Notes: generated by a model from the letters alone, not told the origin. Counted from the first letter of the stretch, positions 1 through 10,394 are shown. The stretch is 64,000 nucleotides of DNA from Adineta ricciae (GCA_905250025.1 CAJNOJ010000469.1:1-64000), one strand, 5' to 3'. Translations and numbers: made by a program.

Positions 1-400
1 CCACAACCATCCGCAGGCACCATCGTGAAGACCAGTTCAGTTCTAGGACAAGAAGAAGTAGCAGAAGAAACAGCAGTCACAGTGACACAAGTCAGACAAC
101 CTAGTGCACAAACAGTTCCACAACAAGGTATTGTTGAACAAACTGTGGCACCTAGTCAACCACAACCCAGTGTAGTAGAACAACCTGCTGCACCTAGTCA
201 ACCACAACCGAGTGTAGTAGAACAACCTGCTGCACCTAGTCAACCACAACCATCCGCAGGCACCATCGTTAAGACCAGTTCAGTTCTAGGACAAGAAGAA
301 GTAGCGGAAGAAACAGCAGTCACAGTGACACAAGTCAGACTACCTAGTGCACAAACTGTTCCACAACAAGGTATTGTTCAGCAACCGGCTACGCCTAGTG
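1..400 (+). repeat. 243-bp tandem repeat with nested 42-bp repeats
   Basis: Sequence from base 1 recurs at 244 with few changes. Three 42-bp subunits start at 151, 193 and 235. Both periods are multiples of three, so copy-number change keeps the frame. Confidence 0.85.
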
Positions 401-498
401 AAGGGGAGCTCAGCATTTTAGAACGACCTGCTCTGCCGATTGAAACACAACCGTCTGCAGGTATCAGTGGTAAGGCTAGTTCAATGCGAGGGAAAGAA
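1..498 (+). CDS. PEVK-like proline/glutamine-rich exon, partial at left edge
   Basis: The reading frame is open from base 1, so the exon begins upstream of the window. It encodes a P/Q/V/E/S/T-rich, probably disordered segment with no globular domain. An 81-residue (243-bp) unit starts at 1 and again at 244, and within it a 14-residue unit (VVEQPAAPSQPQPS) recurs at 151, 193 and 235. Such segments in titin-family proteins act as elastic or spacer regions; that role is inferred here. The frame meets a stop at 532-534. Possible donors are at 461, 470 (both phase 1) and 499 (phase 0); only 499 fits the next exon in frame, so the 3' end is uncertain. It could instead be the last exon of a separate gene ending at 534. 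Confidence 0.55.
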
Positions 499-1304
499 GT
501 ATCGTCAGAGTTGACGTACCGTATGCCGGGATGAGGCAGAGAGTGTAATTCGGAAATAGTTATGTCGCGGACTGCGGTCGAAGACTGAGGCGGATCTTGT
601 GAATGGGGTTGATTTGCAGGAGGTATTTGGAAGAGAGTGCTAATGTTACGAAAGAAGTAGTGCGGGAACAGAGTTGGATAGCGTTTTTTGAGATGAAGGC
701 ACGTGGTTTGTGAAATATGGGAGGGGAAGTTAGGGTTGAACGAAGGATCGTCGTCTGGTTTGTGGCAGTGTTTTTGGGAGAGTGTGGTGTGTCGGATTTA
801 GGTTGGAGTGGTGATGGAAGGGGTGCGGAAACGATTTGTATTGAAGTCGTTATGGCAGATTGAGGGGTATTGTTTTCTGAAGGATGCGCGTTCAGGCTGG
901 TAGGGTGTTTGACGGAATGCTCTATTGATCCGAGTGAGTGAGAAATTGCTTGCAGCGGTTTGTTTGGTATAGTGTCTCTTGTGAATGGAATAGGAGGACA
1001 GTGGTAGATGATAAGTTTTGAAGGTGTTATGTTTGGCTTACTCTGGGTTTTTAATGGATTGTGGTTGGTGAAAAGTGGTTCTTTTTATGTGGACTGATTT
1101 AATTGTTGAAAGAGAGCCCGAATGGGGTTTGAGTTGGCTGTTGACTGTTGGTTTCTGTATGGTCGGTAGGATTTGTCTGTTGTGACGTAAGATTCATCTA
1201 AGTGCTCGCGAGAATAAGGAAGAAACTATTGAGTTTTGTTGGATATAGAGGCAGAGAGTTTATCTTTTGTGTGACAGTAGAAGCTGAGATTGCTTTGCTC
1301 GCAG
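499..1304 (+). other. Unassigned G/T-rich stretch, probable intron
   Basis: The stretch is strikingly rich in G and T on the + strand, unlike the A-rich exons on either side. It has stops in all frames. Short runs read like acidic coding sequence (for example 629-711), so unrecognised small exons or decayed repeat exons are possible. The 3' end has a usable acceptor (CAG at 1302-1304). I see no RNA gene or mobile element in it. Confidence 0.4.
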
Positions 1305-2067
1305 GCTGGACGAAATGGTTCGAATAGTAGGACATCATCTGGCATACGTGGTTGCGTTGGATCGTTTGGAAGAAGAGTGGACTATCTAAATGAAGATTGT
1401 TTTTTAGGTAGCGAGGCGCAGCCGGGTAAGGGTGTCCCCACTGCAGTGGACGCTGTGCACGAGGAAGGTGGTTTAAGTGGTGAACAATTGTCAACTTTGT
1501 CAGATGTTTCGCGGGACAGGGTGGAAAAGGAATTGGTTGAAATTGCCCAGGGAGAAGAAAAGATCGTCGGTGGTGTGAAGAAAGAGAAATCCATTTCTCC
1601 GGAGACATCAATGAATCTCAATGAAGTGATTGAAACAATACGTTTGGAAGACGAGTTGCTGGAACCCAAAAAGGCTTTCGCGGCCGATATCGCGTTGCCA
1701 AATGAAGATGACGTTTCAAAACTGGCAGGAACATCCATTAGTGGCATGCCTTCTATTCCTGAATTGCCACAAACAATAAAGGAAGAAATTTCTGTGAATC
1801 TGAGTCGCCTGGAAAGTGTCCCAAGCGATCAAGCTGTGGAGCAAGTTAACGATTCGAGCGAATCAGCATTAGATAAAGCAACACAAAATAAATTACCTCA
1901 AGTATCCTTGTCCATGGATGACACACTCGTACCAAATAGTGTGGAAAGAGAGAAACCCGAGGAACCCGCCCAAGTCACGTTAAGTCAGGTGGTTGATTAT
2001 ATCGAAATACCAACCTCGAAAACAGATTTTCCTGAGAATAAGCCAGAAGCGATTATTATTACTAAGG
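1305..2067 (+). CDS. Acidic low-complexity exon
   Basis: An open frame of about 254 residues, rich in E, D, S, V and P (VEKELVEIAQGEEKI, PEEPAQVTLSQVV). No known domain is visible. The end is well supported: phase 1 at AAG G|GTAGGT (2068) joins in frame to the exon at 2619, and that exon joins in frame to the KAAE exon, which ties this segment to the Ig gene. The start at 1305 (after CAG) is less certain. It probably serves as a disordered spacer N-terminal to the Ig array. The frame runs past the donor to a stop at 2091-2093, which is intronic. Confidence 0.6.
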
Positions 2068-2618
2068 GTAGGTTCGATTCGAAAGTACAGTGACCGCGCA
2101 GTTCGTAAGATGACAACTCGTCCGATTTTATTTCGTCTTAATTATATATCGTCGTCTTACATTTTGTTCCGACCTTGGTTTATTCTCCTTTATTACAACA
2201 AGACGAAGATGCATTTGAAAAAATTCAGCTTTTTTTTATTTTTAAGTGTATCGGAAACCCATATACGTAAATATTAAGGGCGAAAATGTGGGTATGAGTC
2301 GGAGGCAGAACAGCTCACCCAGAACGATATCAGCATCCAAAAGCTTTATATCGATTTTCTATGCACTTCAAATAAAAAAATGAGTTCTTTCAAATGTATC
2401 CTCGTTTTATCTTGATAAACACGAATAAAACAAGGTTTAGACAAAATGTAAGACGACGATATGCAATTAAGGCGAAATAAAATCGCATGAAACGTAAGGC
2501 ACCAAAAGTAGGAGCACCGAAAATGCCTCCTTTATTCTATAAGATACACCTACCATATCAATATCTATCTCTTCCATCCATTGAATTCTCACTACTCTTT
2601 CTAATTCTGTTGGTTTAG
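2068..2618 (+). other. 551-bp intron holding a long inverted repeat
   Basis: Donor GTAGGT at 2068 and acceptor TTTAG ending 2618. It is ten times the usual intron length here, because most of it is an imperfect foldback (separate entry). Phase 1. Confidence 0.7.
2122..2486 (+). repeat. Imperfect long inverted repeat (foldback/MITE-like)
   Basis: The left arm (~2122-2267) is the reverse complement of the right arm (~2347-2486) at roughly three quarters identity by eye, with a loop near 80 bp. The strongest match is a GATTTTATTTCG...TCGTCGTCTTACATTTTG block in the left arm and its complement at ~2442-2485. There is no coding capacity. It could be a non-autonomous DNA transposon with long terminal inverted repeats or a foldback element. 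I could not define target-site duplications. Confidence 0.6.
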
Positions 2619-2702
2619 AAATTACTGCGCAGGAGAAAACTATATCAGGCGATACACTTTCTACTGACGACTTACGCCCAGAATACGTTATCGAATCACG
2701 AA
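2619..2702 (+). CDS. Short linker exon (84 bp)
   Basis: Bounded by TTTAG (2614-2618) and the donor GTATGT (2703), with phase 1 at both ends. It reads EITAQEKTISGDTLSTDD then LRPEYVIESR, with no stop. It joins the acidic exon (1305-2067) to the KAAE exon (2745-5065) in a single open frame, and that continuity is the evidence for it. It has no domain of its own. Confidence 0.65.
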
Positions 2703-2744
2703 GTATGTTATAATTTTACTTATAATTTCTTTTAAACTGCCCAG

Positions 2745-5065
2745 ATCATTTAGCACTCGCCGATGTCACAACAGCACGTCCATCGACTACTACAACTACT
2801 CAAATACACGAACAACCAGAAAGTGCGACAGAAGCCTTACCAGTTCCTCAACAGCAGAATCTATTGCCGCTCACTGCAATGCCAACCGAATCACAAACTA
2901 CAAGTCAACCATCGATCCCTGAGGCAATCGTTCAGAGTGTTCTCAAAGCAGCGTTTCAACATGCCGACGCTACTGAAGTTGAAGAGCTTCTACACAATAT
3001 AGCTGCAATTCCCACAAACGCACCACCGCAAGAAATATCAACTACTCCAGAACTCATGCACACTAGCCAAGAGCCTACTACGGAACCAAATCCATTAATT
3101 GAAACTGTTGCCAGCATCCTGCAATCCACACAACCTACAGAATCCGCCGTGCTCACAAGTGGCACCACTTCGGAACAGCAATCTATAGGCACCTCCATCT
3201 CCACAGCATCACCAATAAACTTGGCAGTAGCCGAAGCACTACAACATCAGGCAGCCACGGAATACAACATAAACCAAAACGAACTCACATCCACGAACGC
3301 AATACAACCTTCCGCCAATAATCAGGACCTAACAGCCCATTCAGAAGACATTACAACCACCATTCCACACACACAACCAACGCATCCAGACGCACCAACA
3401 CCAATCTACCAAATACAAATCGCTCACGACAACGCCAACGAATCAGACACAACAGCCACCCAAAAGCCAGCTTTCGAACTGGACCACCCCGACGACAATA
3501 ACCAGCCACCCGAACTACACAAGGTTGTCACCGACAACATGCTTCTCACAACCAACAACGTCACCGAAGACGAAAAAACCGCCGAGCTCACAGCGGTCGC
3601 CCAAGAAAACAAAGCTCCCGAAATCAAGAAAGCCGAAGACGATAACGAGGCAGCTGAGGCCAAGAGAGCCGAAGACGAGAAGAAGACCGCTGAACTCAAG
3701 AAGGCTGAACAAGACAAGAAGGCTGCTGAGCTGAAGAAAGCTGAAGAAGACAACAAGGCCGCGGAACTCAAGAAAGTCGAAGATGAGAACAAAGCTGCTG
3801 AGACCAAGAAGGCTGAAGAAGAAAAGAAAGCAGCTGAGGCGAAGAAGGCCGCTGAACTCAAGAAAGCGGAAGATGACAAGAAGGCATCTGAATCCAAGAA
3901 GGCCGAAGACGAGAAGAAAGCTGCTGAGGCGAAGAAAGCGGAAGACGAGAAGAAAGCTGCTCAACTGAAGAAAGCCGAAGATGACAAGAAGGCCGCTGAA
4001 GCCAAAAAGGCTGAAGACGACAAGAAAGCTGCTGAACTCAACAAAGCCGAAGAAGACAAGAAAGCAGCTGAAGCCCAACAGGCCGAAGACGACAAGAAAG
4101 CCGCTGAACTCAAGAAAGCGGAAGATGACAAGAAGGCAGCTGACGCCAAGAAAGCGGAAGACGAGAAGAAAGCTGCTGAACTGAAGAAAGCCGAAGATGG
4201 CAAGAAGGCCGCTGAAGCCAAAAAGGCTGAAGACGACAAGAAAGCTGCTGAACTCAACAAAGCCGAAGAAGACAAGAAAGCAGCTGAAGCCAAACAGGCC
4301 GAAGACGACAAGAAAGCCGCTGAACTCAAGAAAGCGGAAGATGACAAGAAGGCAGCTGACGCCAAGAAGGCGGAAGACGAGAAGAAAGCAGCTGACGCGA
4401 AGAAAGCGGAAGACGAGAAGAAAGCTGCTGAAGCTAAAAAAGCCGAAGACGAGAAGAAGGCGGCTGAGGCGAAGAAAGCTGAACAGGACAAGAAGGCCGC
4501 TGAGGCGAAGAAGGCGGAAGACCAGAAGAAGGCCGCTGAACTCAAGAAGGCTGAAGAAGACAAAAAGGCAGCTGAAGCCAAAAAGGCCGAAGACGAGAAG
4601 AAAGCTGCTGAACTCAAGAAAGCCGAAGACGACAAGAAAGCTGCTGAACTCAAGAAGGCTGGAGAACAGAAAAAGGCAGCTGAGGCCAAGAAAGCCGAAG
4701 ATGAGAAGAAGGCCGCCGAAGTCAATAAAGCTAAAGAAGACAAGAAGGCAGCTGAAGAAGACAAGAAAGCGGCCGAAGTGAAGAAGGGCGAAGTCGACAA
4801 GAAGGAAGCCGAAGCGAAGAAAGTCGAACAAGAGAAGAAGGCCGCTGATGAAGAAAAGAAGACTGCTATGAAGCAGATACCGCAGGTGGAGGCGTTGAAG
4901 GCGGCTGAATTGGTGGAGTTAGCAGCTCCTGATTCGCCGAGTACTCCGGCTGAGCAGGATTTCTTGCGGCCTAATTTGACGTTGCGACTCAAGCCGACGA
5001 CAGCTGTGAATGAAGGTGATAAGTTGAAATTAGAAGTTCGATTCATTGCTCAGCCGGAACCAACG
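2745..5065 (+). CDS. Large exon: Thr/Gln/Pro-rich segment, KAAE helix repeat, first half of Ig 1 (copy A)
   Basis: Starts after CCCAG (2740-2744; a second in-frame acceptor ends at 2753). The first ~290 residues are T-, Q-, P- and S-rich and look disordered. From ~3628 to ~4870 comes a run of 12-residue units of the type ELKKAEDDKKAA and EAKKAEDEKKAA, in which K and E/D alternate so that i/i+4 salt bridges are possible. This predicts a long single alpha helix or coiled coil, a likely rigid spacer. The tail (PSTPAEQDFLRPNLTLRL...AQPEPT) begins an I-set Ig domain and is split in phase 0 by a 48-bp intron (5066-5113) just before VTW. Bacterial TolA has similar composition, but splicing into Ig exons argues for a host gene. 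Confidence 0.85.
3628..4870 (+). repeat. 36-bp coding minisatellite (KAAE repeat, copy A)
   Basis: Tandem 36-bp units encoding 12 residues each, about 34 by length. A higher-order repeat of 216 bp (six units) is visible: the block starting GGCCGCTGAAGCC at 3991 recurs at 4207. Acidic positions are mostly Asp (AEDE, AEDD), unlike copy B. Long open frames on the opposite strand and in other frames are by-products of the repeat. Confidence 0.9.
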
Positions 5066-5113
5066 GTATGTTAAATTAGAGAAAGGAATAATTCGCTGAT
5101 GTCGATATTTTAG

Positions 5114-5439
5114 GTTACATGGTATTTCAAAGCGGATGCCTTGAAACCGGCGGCTAACGTTCACATTGATCAAGTGCGTGACGTTCATATGTTCTCATCA
5201 GTTCTGACGATTGACAGAGTTAATATGGACTTTGATGGAAAGTATAAGGTTATATTGAAAAATGAACTAGGCGAAGCTGTCAGCAGTACACAGGTTAATG
5301 TTAAACGATGTGCGTATCGATTTGTGGATGATATATGGAAATGATTTTGACAACTTTTTCTAGCATCAATGGCTGTACAACTCCAAGCACCACCGAAGAA
5401 AACTAGCACTGTCGAACCAGCTCAACCGGCTCCGAATGA
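5114..5439 (+). CDS. Second half of Ig 1 and linker (copy A); exons 5114-5309, 5364-5439
   Basis: The first exon completes Ig 1: VTWYFKADAL, then a DGKYKVILKNELGEA F-G strand motif. The donor is GTGCGT at 5310 (copy B has GTACGT), phase 1. The second exon (5364-5439) is a short Pro/Lys-rich linker (SSMAVQLQAPPKKTSTVEP) ending in phase 2 at GTGAGT (5440). Both exons have the same length in copy B (196 and 76 bp), but exon 5114-5309 differs from it at about 22 of 196 bases by hand count, far more than exons further downstream. Confidence 0.85.
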
Positions 5440-6160
5440 GTGAGTTTTTCGGTTACAGGGGCGCAGAAAAGACGGAAGAATGCTTTCGTTCCATTGGCTA
5501 TTCAGGGAATTCTGAGGAGCTATTAATTGATAGATTAAGAATATTGTTTATTCATGTTTCTTGTGGATGCAGAGATTTTGGATTTCAACCTGAATAGCAT
5601 GGACATAGAACTCAGCTGTTTATTTTTCTTTCTTAATTTCTCGTATACGCATAGCCAATAGTCTTCATAATAATTAACTGTTGAATCGTTTCTTTCTTCC
5701 TATTTTCTATTTCTGGCCAACAGCTATATCTACACTAATTGTGCGAGAACAACTTTCCGCCGAACGACGTATGTGTCTGAAAGTGTACAATCGATGTTTC
5801 TTGCCAGTCGTCAGAAATAATAATGTCACTCTTGTGTCATAGAATGGTTGAGAAGGAGAACAAGTAAAAGAGCCTAAGCTACGTAATCCTATCTAGAATA
5901 CATATGGATGTATACAGAGAAACATCGGATAACGTCTCGAAAAGGAAGTAAGATTTGATCGCAGATGGATATGTCTGTACGTTTATGATAGAAATAGGAA
6001 CGTTTGCTCGTTTCTCTTTCTTTTCCATACGTCGCTAAATTATTCTTTTCACTGTTTCATACTAAAAGATACTGATTCTTCTAAGTGACAATGATGAATC
6101 AATCTATCATGTCAGCATGTTTCAATGTAATAATAATCTTTCTTTTTCATCTATCAATAG
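5440..6160 (+). other. 721-bp intron with a highly conserved 3' half (copy A)
   Basis: Donor GTGAGT, acceptor AATAG ending 6160, phase 2. Its first ~280 bp align poorly with the copy B intron (many substitutions and small indels). From ~5720 to 6160 the two introns differ at only about ten positions. No RNA gene or mobile element is recognised. An ATG at 6117 opens a frame that crosses the acceptor in frame with the next exon. Confidence 0.75.
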
Positions 6161-7667
6161 GGTTGCATTAACGACAGCGAGCGGTAGCGAAGCTGATACC
6201 ATGACAAGCGAGCTAACCAGTGCTACTCCACGACGTCGTTCAAGTATTTTAGTGATACCCGAAGGCAAACCTGCCTTTGCTCAGCCGCTCGAGGGTGAGC
6301 TATTGATCAACGAAGATGAACAGCTCACGTACGTATCATTTGATGTATTTTCTTTTTCTTCGTACTCTTACTTGTTCAATGATATTCTAGTCTCGAATGT
6401 ATTATTACTGGTAATCCAGTACCAGATTTAGTTTGGTTTTTCAATGATCGAAAAATACTGACGAACGAAAGTTACCAAAGAAAAACGGAAACATTAAATC
6501 CACATACTGTTCGTCAACAGTTGATCATTGATGCCAAGCAGAAAAAGCTAGGTGTTTACAAAGCACAAGCGCAGAACACATATGGTCATACGGTTAGTAC
6601 ATGCCATGTGAAAAAATCTGTTCAAGCAGTTGATCAGAAGAAGAAGGCAGCATTCGAAGAAGCTGAATTACAGACACCTGCGCCACCTACTCAACGACGT
6701 CGTTCCAGTGTTACAGCACCAGCTAACATCGAACCTACACAGAAACCAGTCGTTGTCCAGGGTATATCTGCGTTACAAATTGATTTAGGATCACCATCTG
6801 CGCTGACATGTAAATCCAAATACGATACTGAACATCAATGGATCAAAGATGGCCAGGTTCTCACGGATACAACGTCGCCTGATGGAAATATCCTTGCTAA
6901 ATCTGAACGTTCAAATGATGGTAATATTCATGTACTTAACATCAAACAATTTAAACAGGAAAATGTTGGAAATTATGAAATTGTCTTGAAAAACAAACTC
7001 GGACAGGCTAATTCCCAAGGACGTCTAGAGTTGAAAGGTCTACTACCAACATTCACTCTTGAGCCAACACCAGCAGCCGTCGTCAAAGGTAAAATGGCGG
7101 AATTCAATTGTCGTGTTGAAGGAAGTCCCAAGCCTGATGTCCAGTGGTTTTTCAATGGAAAACTTTTACGTTCCGGTGGTAAAATATCGATCGTCGACGA
7201 GCATGGTCTACATTTTCTTCGTATTAACAACACGACGGACGTTGATGCAGGAACAATTAAATGTGTGGCCAAAAATTCTGTCGGCCAAATTCAAAGTGAA
7301 GTTCAATTGCAAATTACAGGCGAACATCACGCACCAACAATCGTTGACAAATCATCTTCAGCAGAACTCAAAGCTGGTGAACAAATCGAATTCTTCGTCA
7401 AAGTCTCGGGCACTCCCAAACCTACAGGTACGAAGATTTTTCTACGAGCAAATCACAAATTATCATTTCCTTTTTTGTTTTCCATAGTGACATGGTCGCG
7501 AAAAGGTGTGGTAATAGCTAATAATGAGCTTTATCAATTACGAACAGATAATGATACACATTACTTATTGATCAAGAATGTAGTCGCTGATGTTGCTGGT
7601 ACCTATGTCATTAATGCAACAAATGCAGCTGGTGATGTTTCCGGTGAAATTGATCTGGAAATAACTG
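6161..7667 (+). CDS. Ig 2-5 with two RRRSS linkers (copy A); exons 6161-6328, 6391-7427, 7488-7667
   Basis: The segment opens with a Ser/Thr-rich linker holding RRRSS (6231-6245), then Ig 2 (PAFAQPLEGELL...LECIITGNPVPDLVWFFNDR). A second linker with RRRSS (6694-6708) precedes Ig 3 (ALTCKSKYDTEHQWIKDG), Ig 4 (PTFTLEPTPAAVVKGKM...VQWFFNGK) and Ig 5 (PTIVDKSSSAELKAGE...VTWSRKG). Introns 6329-6390 (phase 2) and 7428-7487 (phase 1) interrupt Ig 2 before its Cys and Ig 5 before its Trp. The RRxS motifs fit the established PKA consensus, which regulates molluscan twitchin. Regulation here is inference. Confidence 0.9.
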
Positions 7668-7718
7668 GTAAATGAATATTAATCTTTGCTAATTATGTAC
7701 GCATCGCTTTCTTCATAG

Positions 7719-10331
7719 GTCTGAGCACATTCTTTGATCGACAATTACGTGATACTACTGTTACCCAAGGACGACCTTTCACTCTTGATTGTGAAGTCAA
7801 TATAAAAGATGGCGAGCCAACGATTACATGGATGAAAGATAATCAACCGATTGTTCACTCTGATCGCATCGTGATCTCGAAGAAAGGATCGAAAATGCAT
7901 CTTCTCAGCGTTAAGCAAGCTTTGCCATCTGATGCTGGTTATTATAGTGTCAAAGCAAAATTAGGTCCTATTTCAAGTCTCACCGATGCTCAAGTATTCG
8001 TCGCTGTTCCGCCAACAATTTCTAAAATTCCTGACACGATCAATGTTGTCGAAGGACAAGATTGTGAAATTCAAGTTGAAGTTACTGGTGCACCGTCGCC
8101 GACAGTCAAATGGTCATTCATGGCTAATGATCTTTCACCTTCTTCTAAATATGATATCACATCTGATGGAAATCAACACCGACTACTTATCCGACATGCG
8201 ACAGGCAAAGATGCTGGCGAATACCAAGTTGCATGTACGAACAGCGTAGGTCGTGCATCGGGAAAAAGCAATGTTTGCATATCATCTCCGCCAGTACTTG
8301 TCGAACCATTGAAAGACCTCTTCATTCCAATTAAACGAACGGCTAGATTAGAAGCACAAATTCAAGCTTCTCCCGAAGCCAAAGCGGTCTGGTCGAAAAA
8401 TGCCATACCAATTGATTTTAGTTCGTACGGTGGACGATTAGTTGCCGAAGATAAACGCGGCTTGTATTCATTGGTAATTAAAAATATTCAATTAGAGGAT
8501 GGCGGATTCTATGTATGTACAGCACAAAATCCTCTCGGACAAGTCAAAACGTCTGCAACATTAACCATTGAAATGGCACCGGTATTCTTACAGAAATTAG
8601 AAAAATTAGAAGGTGTGGAAAACTGTGATATCGATATTCGCGTACAAATTGCCGGATATCCACGACCGAAAGTGGAATTTTCCTTTAATCAAAAGCCTCT
8701 CGATCTACAAGGACGTTATTCGTTGAAAGAATTGAAAGATGGTTGGTATGTTTTCACAATTGCAAATGCCAAAACAACCGATGCAGGCTCATACACATGT
8801 ACAGTCACCAATTCTCTTGGACAAGCATCAAGCGTTGGAAAATTGACATTATTCGAATTAGCTCCACCTAGTTTCACCAAGAATCTAACCGACGGTTTGT
8901 TTCCTGTCGGCGGTATTTTGAAAGCACAATTAAAAGTCAGCGGTTTACCATTACCACGATTGACATGGATTAAAGATGGACAAGTCTTCGAAGAAAACGA
9001 ACGTATCTCAATCGTTTTTGATCCACGAACAACCACGTGGACATTAACGATTCCTGATTGTCAGGAAAGTGACACAGGTGTATACGAATGTCGTGCTAAG
9101 AATCCTGGCGGTGAAAAAGTAACTCAATGTAAATTAACTGTGTCTGGCTTTGCACCAACGTTTGTTGATGCACCGGAAAAAGTCAGTTGTCTCGAAGGAC
9201 AAACGGCTATTTTCGGTTGCCGCGTTGCTGGTGATCCGTATCCAATGGTCGTCTGGTCACGGGGAAAAGGCAAAATATTCACAGAGAACACATCAAAATA
9301 TACACTTTACTATGATGATGAATTAGATGCACACATGTTCGAAATCAATCAATGTTCAAATGCAGATACAGGTATTTATCAAGTGACAATACAAAATGTT
9401 CACGGAACGGTATCGAAACCAGTTTCATGCTTCAATGTTACTAAACCTGAAGAAGTTATTGATTATAAGAGTGTTCTACGCAAGATGGAAGGCTTAGGGC
9501 GTGAAGGTGAAACTGGTCCAGACTGGGGTAAATTGAAGAAAGCTAAAGCAAAAGCGAAAGGACCTGGCGATCCTGGTTGGCAATATCACTTGAAACATTT
9601 CGAATTGACAGGCGAAGGTCAAGAAATGGAATTTCAAGATCCACAATCTGTTCAGTTACTTGGTCTAGCGCCGGGTGAAATTCCTGGCCGTCGTTCACGC
9701 TCTGGCAGCCGAGCTGGTCAAGGTGGCGAAGGCGAAGACGACGGTAGACGTGGAGCAGGTTCGACTGCATCGGGACAAGGCAAAGATGGTAAAGCAGCTC
9801 GTCTGGGTCTCGTTACATTTACCAAGCCATTAACAAACATTACAGTCACCGAAGGTAAAAACGCGGCTTTCGAATGCAACATCTCCGAAGCTGAAACGCC
9901 TGTGACATGGTTTATCAATGATCAACCAGTACCTTCTCAACGTGCTCAATCATTAGCCGTTGGCAAAACGCGCCGTCTCGTTCTAAAAGATTGTTTATTA
10001 AATGAAAACGAATCGATGATCACATGTGTTTTAGACGAAGCAACGAAAACGACGGCACAACTATTTGTTAAAGAGGAACCGTTTGATTTCACTGACAAGT
10101 TGAAGAACTTGAAGGTCAAACGTGGTGATAAATGTGAATTAGAATGTACAGTGAACAAACCAAACATCGCATTAGAATGGTTCAAAGATGGTAAACCTAT
10201 TATAGATATCAAAGAAGAAGTCGACGGTTTAGTTCATAAATTGATTATACCAAGCACGGAAGATAAAGATAAAGGAATTTATGTCGCTAAATATCAAGAA
10301 CTACAAACTGAAGGCAATGTAGAAGTATTAG
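7719..10331 (+). CDS. Ig 6-13 with a basic DYKSVL linker, single 2.6-kb exon (copy A)
   Basis: One uninterrupted 871-residue exon. In order: Ig 6 (TFFDRQLRDTTVTQG), 7 (PTISKIPDTINVVEG), 8 (VLVEPLKDLFIPIK), 9 (VFLQKLEKLEGVE; core Trp replaced, KVEFSFN), 10 (SFTKNLTDGLFPVG), 11 (TFVDAPEKVSCLEG). A ~115-residue linker with no Ig signature follows (from ~9449). It contains DYKSVLRKM (9461-9487), a Lys/Ala stretch and an RRSRSGSRAGQGGEGEDDG stretch. It is followed by Ig 12 (VTFTKPLTNITVTEG) and 13 (FDFTDKLKNLKVKRG), which have the shorter obscurin-like CxVxKPN...WFKDGK layout. The linker recalls the D[FY][RK]xxL actin-binding motif of myosin light-chain kinase; this is only a resemblance. Confidence 0.92.
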
Positions 10332-10394
10332 GTATGCTCTCAGTGCTTTTATTATTGACATATCTAATCGTACGTTTTGTTTCTCATTGAATAG

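Noticed and set aside
1993-2277. Small open frame overlapping the inverted repeat
   Set aside because: It is in a different frame from the supported exon, covers its donor and lies mostly in the hairpin arm.
3628-4870. KAAE segment as bacterial TolA contamination or horizontal transfer
   Set aside because: Composition resembles TolA domain II, but the segment lies within a spliced exon continuous with an Ig domain, and no other bacterial sequence is present.
3515-5046. Long open frames on the minus strand (up to ~440 residues, Ser/Ala/Phe- or Leu/Phe-rich) opposite KAAE copy A
   Set aside because: They are by-products of a 36-bp repeat of biased composition. The plus-strand frame is spliced in phase to Ig exons, and the minus frames have no domain or splice context.
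5440-6160. Non-coding RNA gene in the conserved half-intron
   Set aside because: I see no tRNA or snoRNA boxes or stable hairpin; conservation between the two copies alone is explained by recent common origin.
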